A DNA stretch of 64,000 bases from Mesorhizobium sp. NBSH29 (lineage in GTDB: Bacteria > Pseudomonadota > Alphaproteobacteria > Rhizobiales > Rhizobiaceae): assembly GCF_015500055.1 (NCBI RefSeq), contig NZ_CP045492.1, forward strand, positions 1,622,501 through 1,686,500. Reading direction: 5' to 3'. The number at the start of each line of letters is the position of its first letter. Within the stretch, counting starts at the first letter, position 1. Of the stretch, positions 1 to 8,914 are shown piece after piece. The notes under the pieces were generated by a model. That model searched no databases, was not told where the DNA came from, and saw only the letters and a list, made by a program, of their open reading frames with translations. The position numbers were made by a program, and so were the translations under genes.

Positions 1-33
1 AGGTGCCGAGCGTAAGCGAGGCGGAGAGGGGGT
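1..33. repeat. Partial copy of a dispersed palindromic repeat
   Basis: The first 33 bases match, as a reverse complement and with one extra base, the left end of the repeat at 3666-3811 (the block reading GAGCG, TAGCGAGGCGGAGAGGGGG). The copy is cut by the window edge. It lies just past the stop of the minus-strand gene at 56-454, an intergenic 3' position like that of the second copy. Confidence 0.7.
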
Positions 34-55
34 ATCCTGACGGTCCGCCCTCTCG

Positions 56-454
56 CTACTCCGCGCTCAGTCCATACTGCTCGACCACATCGGGATGAAC
101 CAGCTTGGCATGAATGGCCAGCAGCACCAGTTGCGCATCAAGGCTGTCTTGCGCGTCGAGCGCGGCGGCGACCCGCGCCTCCACGTCTGCCAGCCTTTCC
201 TCGCCGTTGGCCCCCGCGAAGGCATCAGGCCCGATTGCGCAGTAGGCAAACAGGCCGGCCAGCGGCAGGTAGCTGGCTTCCGCTGGCTTGTCTCCCAGAT
301 GGTCCTTCATCAGATTGACGATGGTGAGCTTGACGCCTTCCGGCACCAACGCGGGATGCAGGTCGACAGCGCGCAGGGCGCTGTCGAGGGATTGCAGATC
401 CTCCGACCGACCGAACCGGCCAAGAAACCCCAGTGATGATCGCCGTCTTGCCAT
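56..454 (-). CDS. Conserved hypothetical protein, 132 aa
   Basis: A 132-residue soluble protein starting MARRRSSLGFLGRF, with no signal peptide or membrane segment. It is mostly helical in appearance, with an alanine-rich middle (EARVAAALDAQDSLDAQLVLLAIHAKL). I do not recognise a domain. The start at 454 is preferred over an in-frame ATG at 475 because a GGGA stretch precedes it, but the choice is weak. It lies 52 bases downstream of the dehydratase on the same strand and could be co-transcribed with it. Nothing visible indicates a function. Confidence 0.6.
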   Translation of the reverse strand: MARRRSSLGFLGRFGRSEDLQSLDSALRAVDLHPALVPEGVKLTIVNLMKDHLGDKPAEASYLPLAGLFAYCAIGPDAFAGANGEERLADVEARVAAALDAQDSLDAQLVLLAIHAKLVHPDVVEQYGLSAE

Positions 455-506
455 GCCATTCCCGTTTGTCTGCATCCAATAAACGGTTTCGGGGCTATGG
501 CAAAGG

Positions 507-2312
507 TCAGTGATTGTCGCGTGGAATGCCCTTGGTCTGTGCGACGCGCTGATATTTGACCGCCGGCTCCAGCACCATGCCCTCGGCCAGTTGCCCAACC
601 ATACCGCGCTGGATTTCCTGCCACGGCGTCTGGTGCTCGGCATAGGCAAAGCCGCCATTCCTGGCCAGCGTTTCGCGGCGCTCGGCCAGTTCCTCGTCAG
701 AGATCAGGATGTCGGCCGAACCCTTTTTCAGGTCGATGCGCACACGGTCGCCAGTGCGCAGCAAGGCCAGTCCTCCGCCCACCGCAGCCTCAGGTGAAGC
801 GTTGAGGATCGACGGCGAACCAGACGTGCCGGACTGGCGGCCATCACCAATGCAGGGCAGGGCATGGATGCCGCGCTTGATCAGCGCTGCCGGCGGCTGC
901 ATGTTCACAACTTCCGCGCCGCCTGGATAACCAACCGGCCCGGTGCCGCGGATGAACAGGATCGTATGCTCATCAATGCCAAGCGCCGGGTCTTCGATGC
1001 GTGCGTGGTAATCTTCCGGCCCTTCAAACACCATGGCGGACCCCTCGAAAGCTTCCGGGTCTGCGGGGTTCGACAGATAGCGGCTGCGGAAGTCCGGCGA
1101 GATGACGCTGGTCTTCATGATGGCGCTGTCGAACAGATTGCCCCTCAGATTGAGGAAGCCTGCATGTTCTTTCAACGGTGCTGAGACAGGCAGGATGACT
1201 TGCGGATTGAGGTTCTCGACCTTGGCGCAGTTTTCGCCAATCGACCTGCCATTGACGGTTGCCGCATTCGGATGCGGCAACAGGTTCTCTTTCATCAATT
1301 CGGCAACCACCGCCGGCACACCGCCAGCATGATGATAATCTTCACCAAGATATTCGCCCGCTGGCTGAAGGTTGACCAGAAGCGGCACATGATGGCCGAT
1401 CTTCTGCCAGTCATCATTGTCCAGAGGCACACCAAGATGGCGCGCAATCGCGTTGAGATGGATGGGCGCATTGGTCGAGCCGCCTATGGCGGAGTTGACG
1501 ACAATCGCGTTTTCAAACGCCTCGCGCGTCATGATGTCGGATGGCTTGAGGTCTTCATGCACCATGCCGACGATGCGCTTGCCAGTCTCGTAGGAAATCT
1601 GCCCGCGCTCGCGGTACGGGGCGGGAATGGCGGCAGAGCCCGGCAACTGCATGCCGAGCGCCTCAGCCAGCGAGTTCATCGTCGTGGCAGTGCCCATCGT
1701 GTTGCAATAACCGACCGATGGAGCCGAGGAGGCCACAATATCCATGAATTCATCATAGGTAATTTCGCCGGCAGACAGCCGTTCGCGTGATTTCCACACG
1801 ATGGTGCCCGAACCGGTGCGCTCGCCACGGTGCCAGCCATTCAGCATGGGGCCGACAGACAGAGCAATGGCCGGAATGTTGACGGTGGCAGCCGCCATCA
1901 GCATGGCCGGTGTGGTCTTGTCGCAGCCAATGGTCAGCACCACGCCATCAAGCGGGTAGCCGTAGAGAACTTCGACAAGGCTGAGATAGGCAAGGTTGCG
2001 ATCAAGTGCGGCCGTTGGGCGCTTGCCTGTTTCCTGGATCGGATGGCAGGGAAACTCGAATGCCACGCCGCCTGCGGCCTCGATGCCCGAACGCACACGC
2101 TTGGCCAGTTCGATATGGTGCCGGTTGCAGGGAGAAAGATCAGAGCCCGTCTGCGCGATGCCGATCAGCGGCTTGCCCGATTGCAACTCATCGCGTGTCA
2201 GCCCGAAATTCAGATAGCGCTCAAGGTACAGCGCGGTCATGCCGGGATTATGCGGGTTGTCGAACCACTCCTGCGAGCGAAATCTTTTTTTAGTTGAGCC
2301 TGCGTCGGCCAT
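507..2312 (-). CDS. IlvD/Edd-family dehydratase, probably a sugar-acid (L-arabinonate-type) dehydratase
   Basis: 601 aa, within the 570-600 residue range of IlvD/Edd dehydratases. These use an iron-sulfur cluster and Mg2+ to remove water from 2,3-dihydroxy acids such as sugar acids, giving 2-keto-3-deoxy acids. Visible cluster ligands are C62 (SPCNRHH), C130 (IGCDKTTPA) and C203 ([10 protein letters not shown]). D131 and K132 match the metal site and the lysine that is carbamylated in this family, and the [14 protein letters not shown] stretch carries the serine expected to act as base. The HRGERTGSG segment and overall length resemble pentonate dehydratases more than biosynthetic IlvD; substrate is inference. 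The start at 2312 has a good GGAGAAG ribosome site. No sugar-pathway partner is in the window. Confidence 0.85.
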   Translation of the reverse strand: MADAGSTKKRFRSQEWFDNPHNPGMTALYLERYLNFGLTRDELQSGKPLIGIAQTGSDLSPCNRHHIELAKRVRSGIEAAGGVAFEFPCHPIQETGKRPTAALDRNLAYLSLVEVLYGYPLDGVVLTIGCDKTTPAMLMAAATVNIPAIALSVGPMLNGWHRGERTGSGTIVWKSRERLSAGEITYDEFMDIVASSAPSVGYCNTMGTATTMNSLAEALGMQLPGSAAIPAPYRERGQISYETGKRIVGMVHEDLKPSDIMTREAFENAIVVNSAIGGSTNAPIHLNAIARHLGVPLDNDDWQKIGHHVPLLVNLQPAGEYLGEDYHHAGGVPAVVAELMKENLLPHPNAATVNGRSIGENCAKVENLNPQVILPVSAPLKEHAGFLNLRGNLFDSAIMKTSVISPDFRSRYLSNPADPEAFEGSAMVFEGPEDYHARIEDPALGIDEHTILFIRGTGPVGYPGGAEVVNMQPPAALIKRGIHALPCIGDGRQSGTSGSPSILNASPEAAVGGGLALLRTGDRVRIDLKKGSADILISDEELAERRETLARNGGFAYAEHQTPWQEIQRGMVGQLAEGMVLEPAVKYQRVAQTKGIPRDNH

Positions 2313-2486
2313 GATCTTCTCCGTATTTGTAGGACAAATGGATATGGCAACGCGCTATGGCAGGCAAGGTGTCAGAGAGGGCATTTTTTTCACGCCACAG
2401 GATTTCACAAGCGGAGCCGGGGTAACCGGCTCAACCAAGGTCATATCGTCGCAAATGAGGTCTATAGACGGCGTATGAGACTGCGA

Positions 2487-2840
2487 TCAACCCTGCGTCG
2501 CGGCAATCTCGGCCTTGGCCTCGCCGGCAGCGGTGCCTTTGCCGCCGGGTGCACCGGCATTGGCTTCATCACCGCCGCCCACACCGCCCTGCTCAGGCGC
2601 GTTGGGCGCACGAATGCCGGGCACGGCTTCGATGACGAGCGGCAGAAAACCCTCGCCGCCGGCCTCGATCAGTTCAAAGAACTGGCGGCGCATCCTTGGG
2701 TCCCAGAATTTATTGATATGTTCAGCCACGCCCGCAACACCTTGCTCATGCGGCTTGGACAGAAAGAAAGTGGCAATCTGGTTGGCCATGCGCACCAGTT
2801 TTTCAGCCGTGCTGGCACGGTGCATCTCATCATGCGACAT
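2487..2840 (-). CDS. fdsD: Formate dehydrogenase delta subunit FdsD
   Basis: 117 aa, last gene of the fds operon. FdsD is a small subunit or assembly factor of the cytosolic NAD-dependent molybdenum formate dehydrogenase. Recognisable features are the core 'KLVRMANQIATFFLSKP' and 'HINKFWDPRMRRQFFELI', typical of the FdsD family. The final ~40 residues are a glycine/alanine-rich tail that makes it longer than usual. It overlaps the end of fdhD by 11 bases, so translation is probably coupled. Confidence is high from motif and operon position together. Confidence 0.92.
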   Translation of the reverse strand: MSHDEMHRASTAEKLVRMANQIATFFLSKPHEQGVAGVAEHINKFWDPRMRRQFFELIEAGGEGFLPLVIEAVPGIRAPNAPEQGGVGGGDEANAGAPGGKGTAAGEAKAEIAATQG

Positions 2841-3654
2841 GTTGCGTCACTCCAGTATCGACCCGGTCAGCACCGGCGAAAATATCAAATTCGTCGCCGC
2901 GTACCAGAGCGACAAGCGTCATGCCGCAGGCTTGCGCGGTGCGGATGGCAAGTGCGGTGGGCGCTGAAACCGCGATGATGAAGGCCGCGCCGATGGCGGC
3001 TGTCTTCTGCACCATTTCCACCGAAACGCGGCTGGTCACCACCACTGCGCCGCTTGTGCCGGCAACGCCCATTTTATTCAAAGCCCCTGAAAGCTTGTCG
3101 AGCGCGTTGTGACGCCCGACATCCTCGCGCACGACAATCACGCCCGCGCCGGGAACATAAAAGCCGGCAGCATGTACTGCACCGGTCTCGGCATGCATGG
3201 GCTGCTGGCGCGCAAGCAGCTTTACCGCCTGCACAATATCATCCGCTGAAAGCGTGAGCGACGATCCCTCGACAGGGGCGACATCGCGCATGGCTTCTTC
3301 GATGGATTCAATGCCGCAAAGCCCGCAGCCAACAGGCCCGGCAAGCCGGCGTCGCCGTGCCTCGAACCGTGTATTGGCCTGGTCCTTCAGGCGGATCTGG
3401 ATGTCGATGCCCGCGCCCTGATCCTGCACAATGATGCTCTCCACCTCATCCGCTGCCGCGATGATGCCTTCGGTCAGTGAGAAGCCAAGCGCGAAATCTT
3501 CAAAATCTGCCGGCGAGGCCATCATCACCGCATGTGTGGTGCCAGCATAGGAAAACGCCACCGGCGTTTCCTCCGGCACCATGCGCTCAGCGGTAAAGGT
3601 CTTGCCCTTGCGCCGGGCAATGCGGCTGGTGGAGGTGAGGGGATACTTCATCAA
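2830..3654 (-). CDS. fdhD: Formate dehydrogenase accessory sulfurtransferase FdhD (FdsC)
   Basis: 274 aa, normal length for FdhD/FdsC. The protein takes sulfur from a cysteine desulfurase and puts it on the bis-MGD molybdenum cofactor before insertion into formate dehydrogenase; in fds operons it is called FdsC. The essential CxxC is C110-G-L-C113, followed by a conserved core including REDVGRHNALDKLSG and TSRVSVEMVQKTAAIGAAF. It lies downstream of fdsA in the fdsGBACD order, but 179 bases of mostly palindromic repeat separate the two, an unusual gap inside this operon. It overlaps fdsD by 11 bases. Confidence 0.96.
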   Translation of the reverse strand: MMKYPLTSTSRIARRKGKTFTAERMVPEETPVAFSYAGTTHAVMMASPADFEDFALGFSLTEGIIAAADEVESIIVQDQGAGIDIQIRLKDQANTRFEARRRRLAGPVGCGLCGIESIEEAMRDVAPVEGSSLTLSADDIVQAVKLLARQQPMHAETGAVHAAGFYVPGAGVIVVREDVGRHNALDKLSGALNKMGVAGTSGAVVVTSRVSVEMVQKTAAIGAAFIIAVSAPTALAIRTAQACGMTLVALVRGDEFDIFAGADRVDTGVTQHVA

Positions 3655-3665
3655 TATTGAGGGCT

Positions 3666-3811
3666 CCCCCTCTCCGCCTCGCTACGCTCGGCACCTCTCC
3701 CCCACGCCGTGGGGGCGAGGAAATTCGCCCGCGCGCGCAACGCTTGTCTACCTTGGGTTCCTCGCCCCCGTGAAGCGGGGGAGAGGTGGCCCGAAGGGTC
3801 GGAGAGGGGGG
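3666..3811. repeat. 146-bp imperfect palindromic repeat inside the fds operon
   Basis: The outer ends (CCCCCTCTCCG / CGGAGAGGGGG) and the inner 30-base arms at 3693-3722 and 3758-3787 (ACCTCTCCCCC...GGGGGCGAGGAA and its complement) are inverted. The element can therefore fold into one long branched hairpin. The outer left end recurs at bases 1-33 of the window, so it is a dispersed repeat. It fills almost the whole gap between the fdsA stop and the fdhD start. It encodes no protein. It may affect mRNA stability or termination within the operon (inference). Confidence 0.85.
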
Positions 3812-3833
3812 TGAGCGCAGCCGTCAAAACAAC

Positions 3834-6713
3834 CTACTCCGCCGCCACCAATTTGCCTTCGATACGCCGGCTCTGGCGGGCCTGTTCATTATATTCCGTC
3901 TGCCATTCACTCGGGCCGTTCGAAGGCGAGATTTGCACGGCAGTCACCTTGTATTCCGGGCAATTGGTGGCCCAATCGGAATAATCGGTGGTGATGACAT
4001 TGGCCTGCGTGTCGGGGTGATGGAACGTGGTGTAAACCACGCCCGGCGCAACGCGGTCTGTAATCAGTGCGCGCAAGGTCGTCTCGCCAGCACGGCTGGC
4101 AATCCGCACCCAGTCGCCATCTCGCAACCCGCGATTTTCGGCGTCATGCGGATGGATCTCCAGCCGGTCCTCATCGTGCCACACCACATTGGCGGTGCGC
4201 CGTGTCTGCGCGCCGACATTATACTGCGACAGCGTGCGTCCGGTGGTGAGAAGCAGCGGGAAGCGTGGCCCGGTCCGCTCGTCAGTGGCGACATATTCAG
4301 TGCGGATGAACTTGCCCTTCCCGCGCACGAAGCCATCAATATGCATGATCGGCGTGCCCAGCGGCGCGCTATCATTACAAGGCCACTGCACCGAGCCCAT
4401 TTTCTCCAGATAGGCGTAAGAAACATTGGCAAAACTTGGCGTGGTCTGGGCAATCTCGTCCATGATTTCGGATGGATGCTGATAAGCCCATGAAAGGCCC
4501 ATTTCCTGGGCAATCTTCTGCGTCACTTCCCAATCAGCCAGGCCGTTCTTGGGCGCCATCACCTTGCGCACGCGGTTGATGCGGCGTTCAGCATTGGTGA
4601 AGGTGCCGTCCTTTTCGAGGAAGGTCGAACCCGGCAAAAACACATGCGCGTAATTGGCTGTCTCGTTGAGAAAAAGGTCGTGCACCACGACGCATTCCAT
4701 CGCTTCCAACCCGGCAGACACATGCTTGGTGTCGGGGTCGGATTGCAAAATATCCTCGCCCTGAATGTAGATGCCTTTGAACGTGCCATCGACAGCCGCA
4801 TCCAGCATGTTGGGAATGCGCAGGCCCGGCTCATTGTCCAGCTTCACGCCCCAAAGACTGTCATAGATATCGCGCACGGCGTCACCTGAAACGTGACGAT
4901 AGCCGGGAAGCTCGTGCGGGAAGGAGCCCATATCGCACGCGCCCTGAACATTGTTCTGGCCGCGCAGCGGGTTCACGCCAACACCCTGACGACCAATATT
5001 GCCGGTGACCATGGCAAGGTTTGCAATGGCAATAACCGTGGTCGATCCCTGGCTGTGTTCGGTCACGCCGAGCCCGTAATAGATCGCGCCATTGCCGCCC
5101 GTGGCAAAGAGCCTTGCTGCACCGCGGATTTCTTCCGGATCAACGCCAGACAATGTGCCGACAGTCTCTGGGCTGTTTTCAGGCAGCGCCACAAACGACG
5201 CCCAATCCTGAAACTCATCCCAGTCGCAGCGCTCGCGAATGAAGGCTTCGTCGAACAGGCCCTCGGTCACGATCACATGCGCAAGCGCGGTGAGAACCGC
5301 AACATTGGTGCCGGGCTTCAGCGGCAGATGGTGGCTGGCCTCCACATGGGCCGAACGCACAATGTCGGTGCGGCGTGGATCAACCACGATCAGCTTGGCA
5401 CCGGCGCGCAAGCGCTTTTTAAGGCGTGAGGCAAATACCGGATGCCCATCAGTCGGGTTCGCACCGATGATCAGCACAACATCGGTATGTTCAACGGAAT
5501 CGAAATCCTGCGTTCCGGCCGATGTGCCAAATGTCTGGCCAAGTCCGTAGCCGGTCGGCGAGTGGCAAACGCGCGCACAGGTATCGACATTGTTGTTGCC
5601 AAAACCCTGCCGCACCAGCTTCTGCACAAGATAGGTTTCTTCATTGGTGCAGCGCGATGAGGTGATGCCGCCAACCGCACCGCGTCCATATTGATACTGG
5701 ATGCGGCGGAATTCCTTGGCGACATGGCTGAACGCTTCTTCCCATGTCACTTCGCGCCAGGGGTCGGTAATTTTCTCGCGCACCATCGGGTTGAGGATGC
5801 GGTCCTTATGGGTGGAATAGCCATAGGCGAAGCGGCCCTTCACGCAGGAATGGCCGCGATTGGCCTTGCCATCCTTGTAGGGAACCATGCGCACAAGCTC
5901 ATCGCCGCGCATTTCGGCCTTGAACGAGCAGCCCACGCCGCAATAGGCGCAAGTGGTCACCACCGAATGCTCGGGCTGGCCGATCTCGATGACCGATTTT
6001 TCTGTCAGTGTTGCGGTCGGGCAGGCCTGCACGCAAGCACCGCAAGACACGCATTCAGACGAGATGAAATCCTGATGCATGCCGGGCGACACCCGGCTCT
6101 CAAAGCCGCGCCCCTCAATGGTCAGCGCGAAGGTTCCCTGAACTTCCTCGCAGGCCCGCACGCAGCGCGAGCAGACAATGCATTTCGAAGGGTCATAGGT
6201 GAAATAGGGGTTGGATTCATCCTTCGGCATATAGCGGAAGTTTTCTGCCCCGCCCTGTTTCTTGAAGACGTGGTTTTCGCCCTCATAGCCGTAGCGCACA
6301 TCGCGCAGGCCCACCACGCCGGCCATATCCTGCAATTCGCAATCACCATTTGCAGCGCAGGTCAGGCAGTCGAGCGGATGGTCGGAAATATAAAGCTCCA
6401 TCACGCCGCGACGGATGTCTTTCAAACGGCCCGTCTGGGTTTTGACCACCATGCCTTGCGATACAGGAGTGGTGCAGGAAGAGGGCGTGCCATTGCGCCC
6501 CTCAATCTCGACAAGACACAAGCGGCAAGAGCCGAACGCATCCACCATATCGGTGGCGCAGAGTTTTGGAATGGCGATGCCAGCTTCCATCGAAGCGCGC
6601 ATGATGGAGGTGCCCTCCGGCACCGTCACATCAAAACCGTCAACATTCAGCGTCACCTGCTTTTCAGACCTGGAAGCCGGCGTACCAAAATCTATTTCGT
6701 GGATCAGGCCCAT
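3834..6713 (-). CDS. fdsA: NAD-dependent formate dehydrogenase, molybdenum catalytic subunit FdsA
   Basis: 959 aa. Oxidises formate to CO2 at a bis-MGD molybdenum centre and passes electrons along iron-sulfur clusters to FdsB. Order of domains: [2Fe-2S] ferredoxin (C52, C63, C66, C80); His-Cys3 [4Fe-4S] site (H112, C116, C119, C125); two [4Fe-4S] sites (C178/181/184/188 and C221/224/227/231); the cluster next to the cofactor (C255, C258, C262, C290); then the molybdopterin domain. The metal ligand is a cysteine, C383 in RVCHSP, not selenocysteine. The start at 6713 has an AAGGAA site seven bases upstream; a further 24 codons of open frame lack support. All cluster ligands are intact, so the enzyme should be active. 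Confidence 0.97.
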   Translation of the reverse strand: MGLIHEIDFGTPASRSEKQVTLNVDGFDVTVPEGTSIMRASMEAGIAIPKLCATDMVDAFGSCRLCLVEIEGRNGTPSSCTTPVSQGMVVKTQTGRLKDIRRGVMELYISDHPLDCLTCAANGDCELQDMAGVVGLRDVRYGYEGENHVFKKQGGAENFRYMPKDESNPYFTYDPSKCIVCSRCVRACEEVQGTFALTIEGRGFESRVSPGMHQDFISSECVSCGACVQACPTATLTEKSVIEIGQPEHSVVTTCAYCGVGCSFKAEMRGDELVRMVPYKDGKANRGHSCVKGRFAYGYSTHKDRILNPMVREKITDPWREVTWEEAFSHVAKEFRRIQYQYGRGAVGGITSSRCTNEETYLVQKLVRQGFGNNNVDTCARVCHSPTGYGLGQTFGTSAGTQDFDSVEHTDVVLIIGANPTDGHPVFASRLKKRLRAGAKLIVVDPRRTDIVRSAHVEASHHLPLKPGTNVAVLTALAHVIVTEGLFDEAFIRERCDWDEFQDWASFVALPENSPETVGTLSGVDPEEIRGAARLFATGGNGAIYYGLGVTEHSQGSTTVIAIANLAMVTGNIGRQGVGVNPLRGQNNVQGACDMGSFPHELPGYRHVSGDAVRDIYDSLWGVKLDNEPGLRIPNMLDAAVDGTFKGIYIQGEDILQSDPDTKHVSAGLEAMECVVVHDLFLNETANYAHVFLPGSTFLEKDGTFTNAERRINRVRKVMAPKNGLADWEVTQKIAQEMGLSWAYQHPSEIMDEIAQTTPSFANVSYAYLEKMGSVQWPCNDSAPLGTPIMHIDGFVRGKGKFIRTEYVATDERTGPRFPLLLTTGRTLSQYNVGAQTRRTANVVWHDEDRLEIHPHDAENRGLRDGDWVRIASRAGETTLRALITDRVAPGVVYTTFHHPDTQANVITTDYSDWATNCPEYKVTAVQISPSNGPSEWQTEYNEQARQSRRIEGKLVAAE

Positions 6714-6750
6714 CAGACAGTTCCTTCGAAAATGAGATGAAGTGTGCCCA

Positions 6751-8307
6751 TCACTCAGCCGCCTCCGCCAATACCCGCGGCGCAAAATCGTCGGGGAAAT
6801 GATTGATGGCGCTCATGACCGGGTAGGGCGTGAACCCGCCCAAGGCGCAGAGCGAACCAAACTTCATCGTGTTGCAAAGATCGCTGACCAGAGCGAGGTT
6901 TTTTTCCGGCTCGATACCAGCGCCAATCTGGTCGAGCGTTTCCACGCCGCGCGTCGAGCCGATGCGGCATGGCGTGCATTTTCCGCAGCTTTCAATGGCA
7001 CAGAATTCCATCGCAAAGCGCGCCTGTTTCAGCATGTCGGCTGTCTCGTCAAAGACAACGATGCCGGCATGGCCGATCAACCCGTCGCGTGCGGCAAAGG
7101 CTTCATAGTCAAATGGCGTGTCGAACAGCGATTGCGGGAAATAGGCCCCCAACGGCCCGCCCACCTGCACCGCTTTGACGGGCCGTCCGGTCGCGGTGCC
7201 GCCTGCGATGTCGTTGATGATTTCGCCCAGCGAAAGCCCGAAGGCCGCCTCAAACAGCCCACCATGTTTCACATTGCCAGCGATCTGGATTGGGATAGTG
7301 CCGCGCGAGCGGCCCATGCCGAAATCCTTGTAGAAGGCAGCACCGCGATCCATGATGATCGGCACCGAAGCCAGCGAAATGACATTGTTGACGACGGTTG
7401 GCTTCCCAAACAGGCCCTGCAATGCAGGCAGCGGCGGCTTTGACCGCACCACGCCGCGCTTGCCTTCAAGGCTGTTGAGGAGGGAGGTTTCCTCGCCGCA
7501 CACATAAGCGCCAGCCCCGACGCGCACTTCCATATCAAACGCGTTGGGTGAGCCCAAAACATTGACGCCCAGAACCCCCTCGCGCCGCGCAATCATGATT
7601 GCCGCTTTCATTGCCGCAATCGCGTGCGGATATTCCGAGCGGATATAGATGAAGCCCTTGGTCGCCCCAACGGCGATGCCGGCAATCGCCATGCCTTCAA
7701 TCAGCACAAAGGGGTCACCCTCCATGATCATCCGGTCGGCAAAAGTGCCGCTGTCACCCTCATCGGCGTTGCAGACAATGTATTTGCGGTCCGCCTCAGC
7801 GCCAAGAACCGTGTTCCATTTGATGCCGGTCGGAAAGCCGGCGCCGCCACGCCCGCGCAGACCCGAATCCGTGACCTGGGCCACAATATCGGCTGGCGTC
7901 ATCGACACCGCATGGGTCAATCCGCGCAAACCGCCATGCGCACGATAATCATCCAGCGAAAGCGGATCGGTAATGCCGCAGCGCGCGAAAGTCAGCCGCG
8001 TTTGCCGGGCGAGAAAAGGCAGCTTTTCAGGATCACCCAGAAAAAGCGGATGCGCTTGTGCATTTGCAAAGCCCGTATCAATAAGCCTCGCAACATCCCT
8101 TGGTTTCACCGGTCCAAACGCCACGCGGCCAGCGCCGGTGTCGATCTCAACCATCGGCTCCAGCCAATAGAGCCCGCGCGAACCATTGCGCACGAGGCGC
8201 GCATCAAGCCCGCGGGCTGCAATCTCAGCGCTGATGGCGGCAGCAACCTTGTCTGCGCCAACGGCAATGGCACCGGAATCGCCGGGAATGTAGATTGTGG
8301 CGGTCAC
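6751..8307 (-). CDS. fdsB: NAD-dependent formate dehydrogenase, NADH/FMN subunit FdsB
   Basis: 518 aa, a NuoF-type diaphorase subunit with an N-terminal thioredoxin-like extension (about residues 1-90). It receives electrons from FdsA/FdsG and reduces NAD+ at FMN. The FMN/NAD-binding stretch RGRGGAGFPTG is at 151-161. The [4Fe-4S] ligands are C441, C444, C447 and C487. Its start overlaps the stop of fdsG by four bases (ATGA), and its stop is 37 bases before the fdsA start, as expected for one co-translated complex. Confidence 0.97.
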   Translation of the reverse strand: MTATIYIPGDSGAIAVGADKVAAAISAEIAARGLDARLVRNGSRGLYWLEPMVEIDTGAGRVAFGPVKPRDVARLIDTGFANAQAHPLFLGDPEKLPFLARQTRLTFARCGITDPLSLDDYRAHGGLRGLTHAVSMTPADIVAQVTDSGLRGRGGAGFPTGIKWNTVLGAEADRKYIVCNADEGDSGTFADRMIMEGDPFVLIEGMAIAGIAVGATKGFIYIRSEYPHAIAAMKAAIMIARREGVLGVNVLGSPNAFDMEVRVGAGAYVCGEETSLLNSLEGKRGVVRSKPPLPALQGLFGKPTVVNNVISLASVPIIMDRGAAFYKDFGMGRSRGTIPIQIAGNVKHGGLFEAAFGLSLGEIINDIAGGTATGRPVKAVQVGGPLGAYFPQSLFDTPFDYEAFAARDGLIGHAGIVVFDETADMLKQARFAMEFCAIESCGKCTPCRIGSTRGVETLDQIGAGIEPEKNLALVSDLCNTMKFGSLCALGGFTPYPVMSAINHFPDDFAPRVLAEAAE

Positions 8308-8783
8308 GCGCGCACCTCCTCGATGATCGCGTCAAAAGCGTCCTGATCGACGCGGCCCATCACCTGCCCGTCCAGCATGACAGCCGGCGCACAGGCGCAC
8401 AGCCCGAGGCAATAAATGGGTTCCAGCGTCACCGAACCATCAGCAGATGTCTCGTGAAAGCCGATACCAAGCGCCTGTGAAAGCTGTGCTGCAAGCGCCT
8501 CGCCACCCATCGACTGGCAGGCTTCCGCGCGGCAGACCTTCAGCACATGCCGGCCAGCAGGTTTTGATCTATAATCATGATAGAAGCTCACCACGCCATG
8601 CACTTCAGCATTGGAAATGTTGAGCCCATGCGCAATCGCAGGAAGTGCCACCTGCGGCACATGGCCAAACTCATGCTGCAGCGCATGCAAAATGGGCAGC
8701 AAAGGCCCTTCAACGCCCTTGAATTCCTGGACAATTTCAGCCGCCCGTATAGCGGTCTCGGTACCTGCAGGCTGCATGGTCAT
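8304..8783 (-). CDS. fdsG: NAD-dependent formate dehydrogenase gamma subunit FdsG
   Basis: 159 aa, a NuoE-like thioredoxin-fold subunit that carries one [2Fe-2S] cluster and works with FdsB. The four ligands are visible: C84 and C89 (VCRAEACQSMGG), C125 and C129 (CLGLCACAP). It is the first structural gene of the operon, 131 bases downstream of the LysR gene, with a perfect dyad in that gap. The four-base overlap with fdsB suggests coupled translation. Confidence 0.96.
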   Translation of the reverse strand: MTMQPAGTETAIRAAEIVQEFKGVEGPLLPILHALQHEFGHVPQVALPAIAHGLNISNAEVHGVVSFYHDYRSKPAGRHVLKVCRAEACQSMGGEALAAQLSQALGIGFHETSADGSVTLEPIYCLGLCACAPAVMLDGQVMGRVDQDAFDAIIEEVRA

Positions 8784-8820
8784 GCAGCGCCCTCCCTAAA
8801 AAGCGGTTGCCCGCCAAGCC

Positions 8821-8888
8821 TCTATCAGACCAGCCCAAACGCCCCGGATCAATAAAGCTGTTTCGTCGTTTGATAGAAATTTTCTATC
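8821..8888 (-). promoter_or_regulatory. Candidate LysR-type operator for the fds operon
   Basis: A perfect 17-bp dyad, GATAGAAATTTTCTATC at 8872-8888, lies between the LysR gene and fdsG. It contains ATAG-N7-CTAT, the classic LysR-family T-N11-A layout. A further half-site (TCTATCA on the plus strand, 8821-8827) lies about 55 bases nearer fdsG. This arrangement fits a recognition site plus activation half-site for the adjacent regulator. Operator function is inferred from position and symmetry only. Confidence 0.6.
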
Positions 8889-8914
8889 GAGCGCCGCTCC
8901 CACCCAGACCTAGC

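Noticed and set aside
5691-6740. Long open frame (349 codons) on the plus strand
   Set aside because: It is antisense to the cluster-rich N-terminal half of fdsA, is histidine/alanine-rich with no recognisable domain, and is explained by the GC-rich third-position bias of fdsA.
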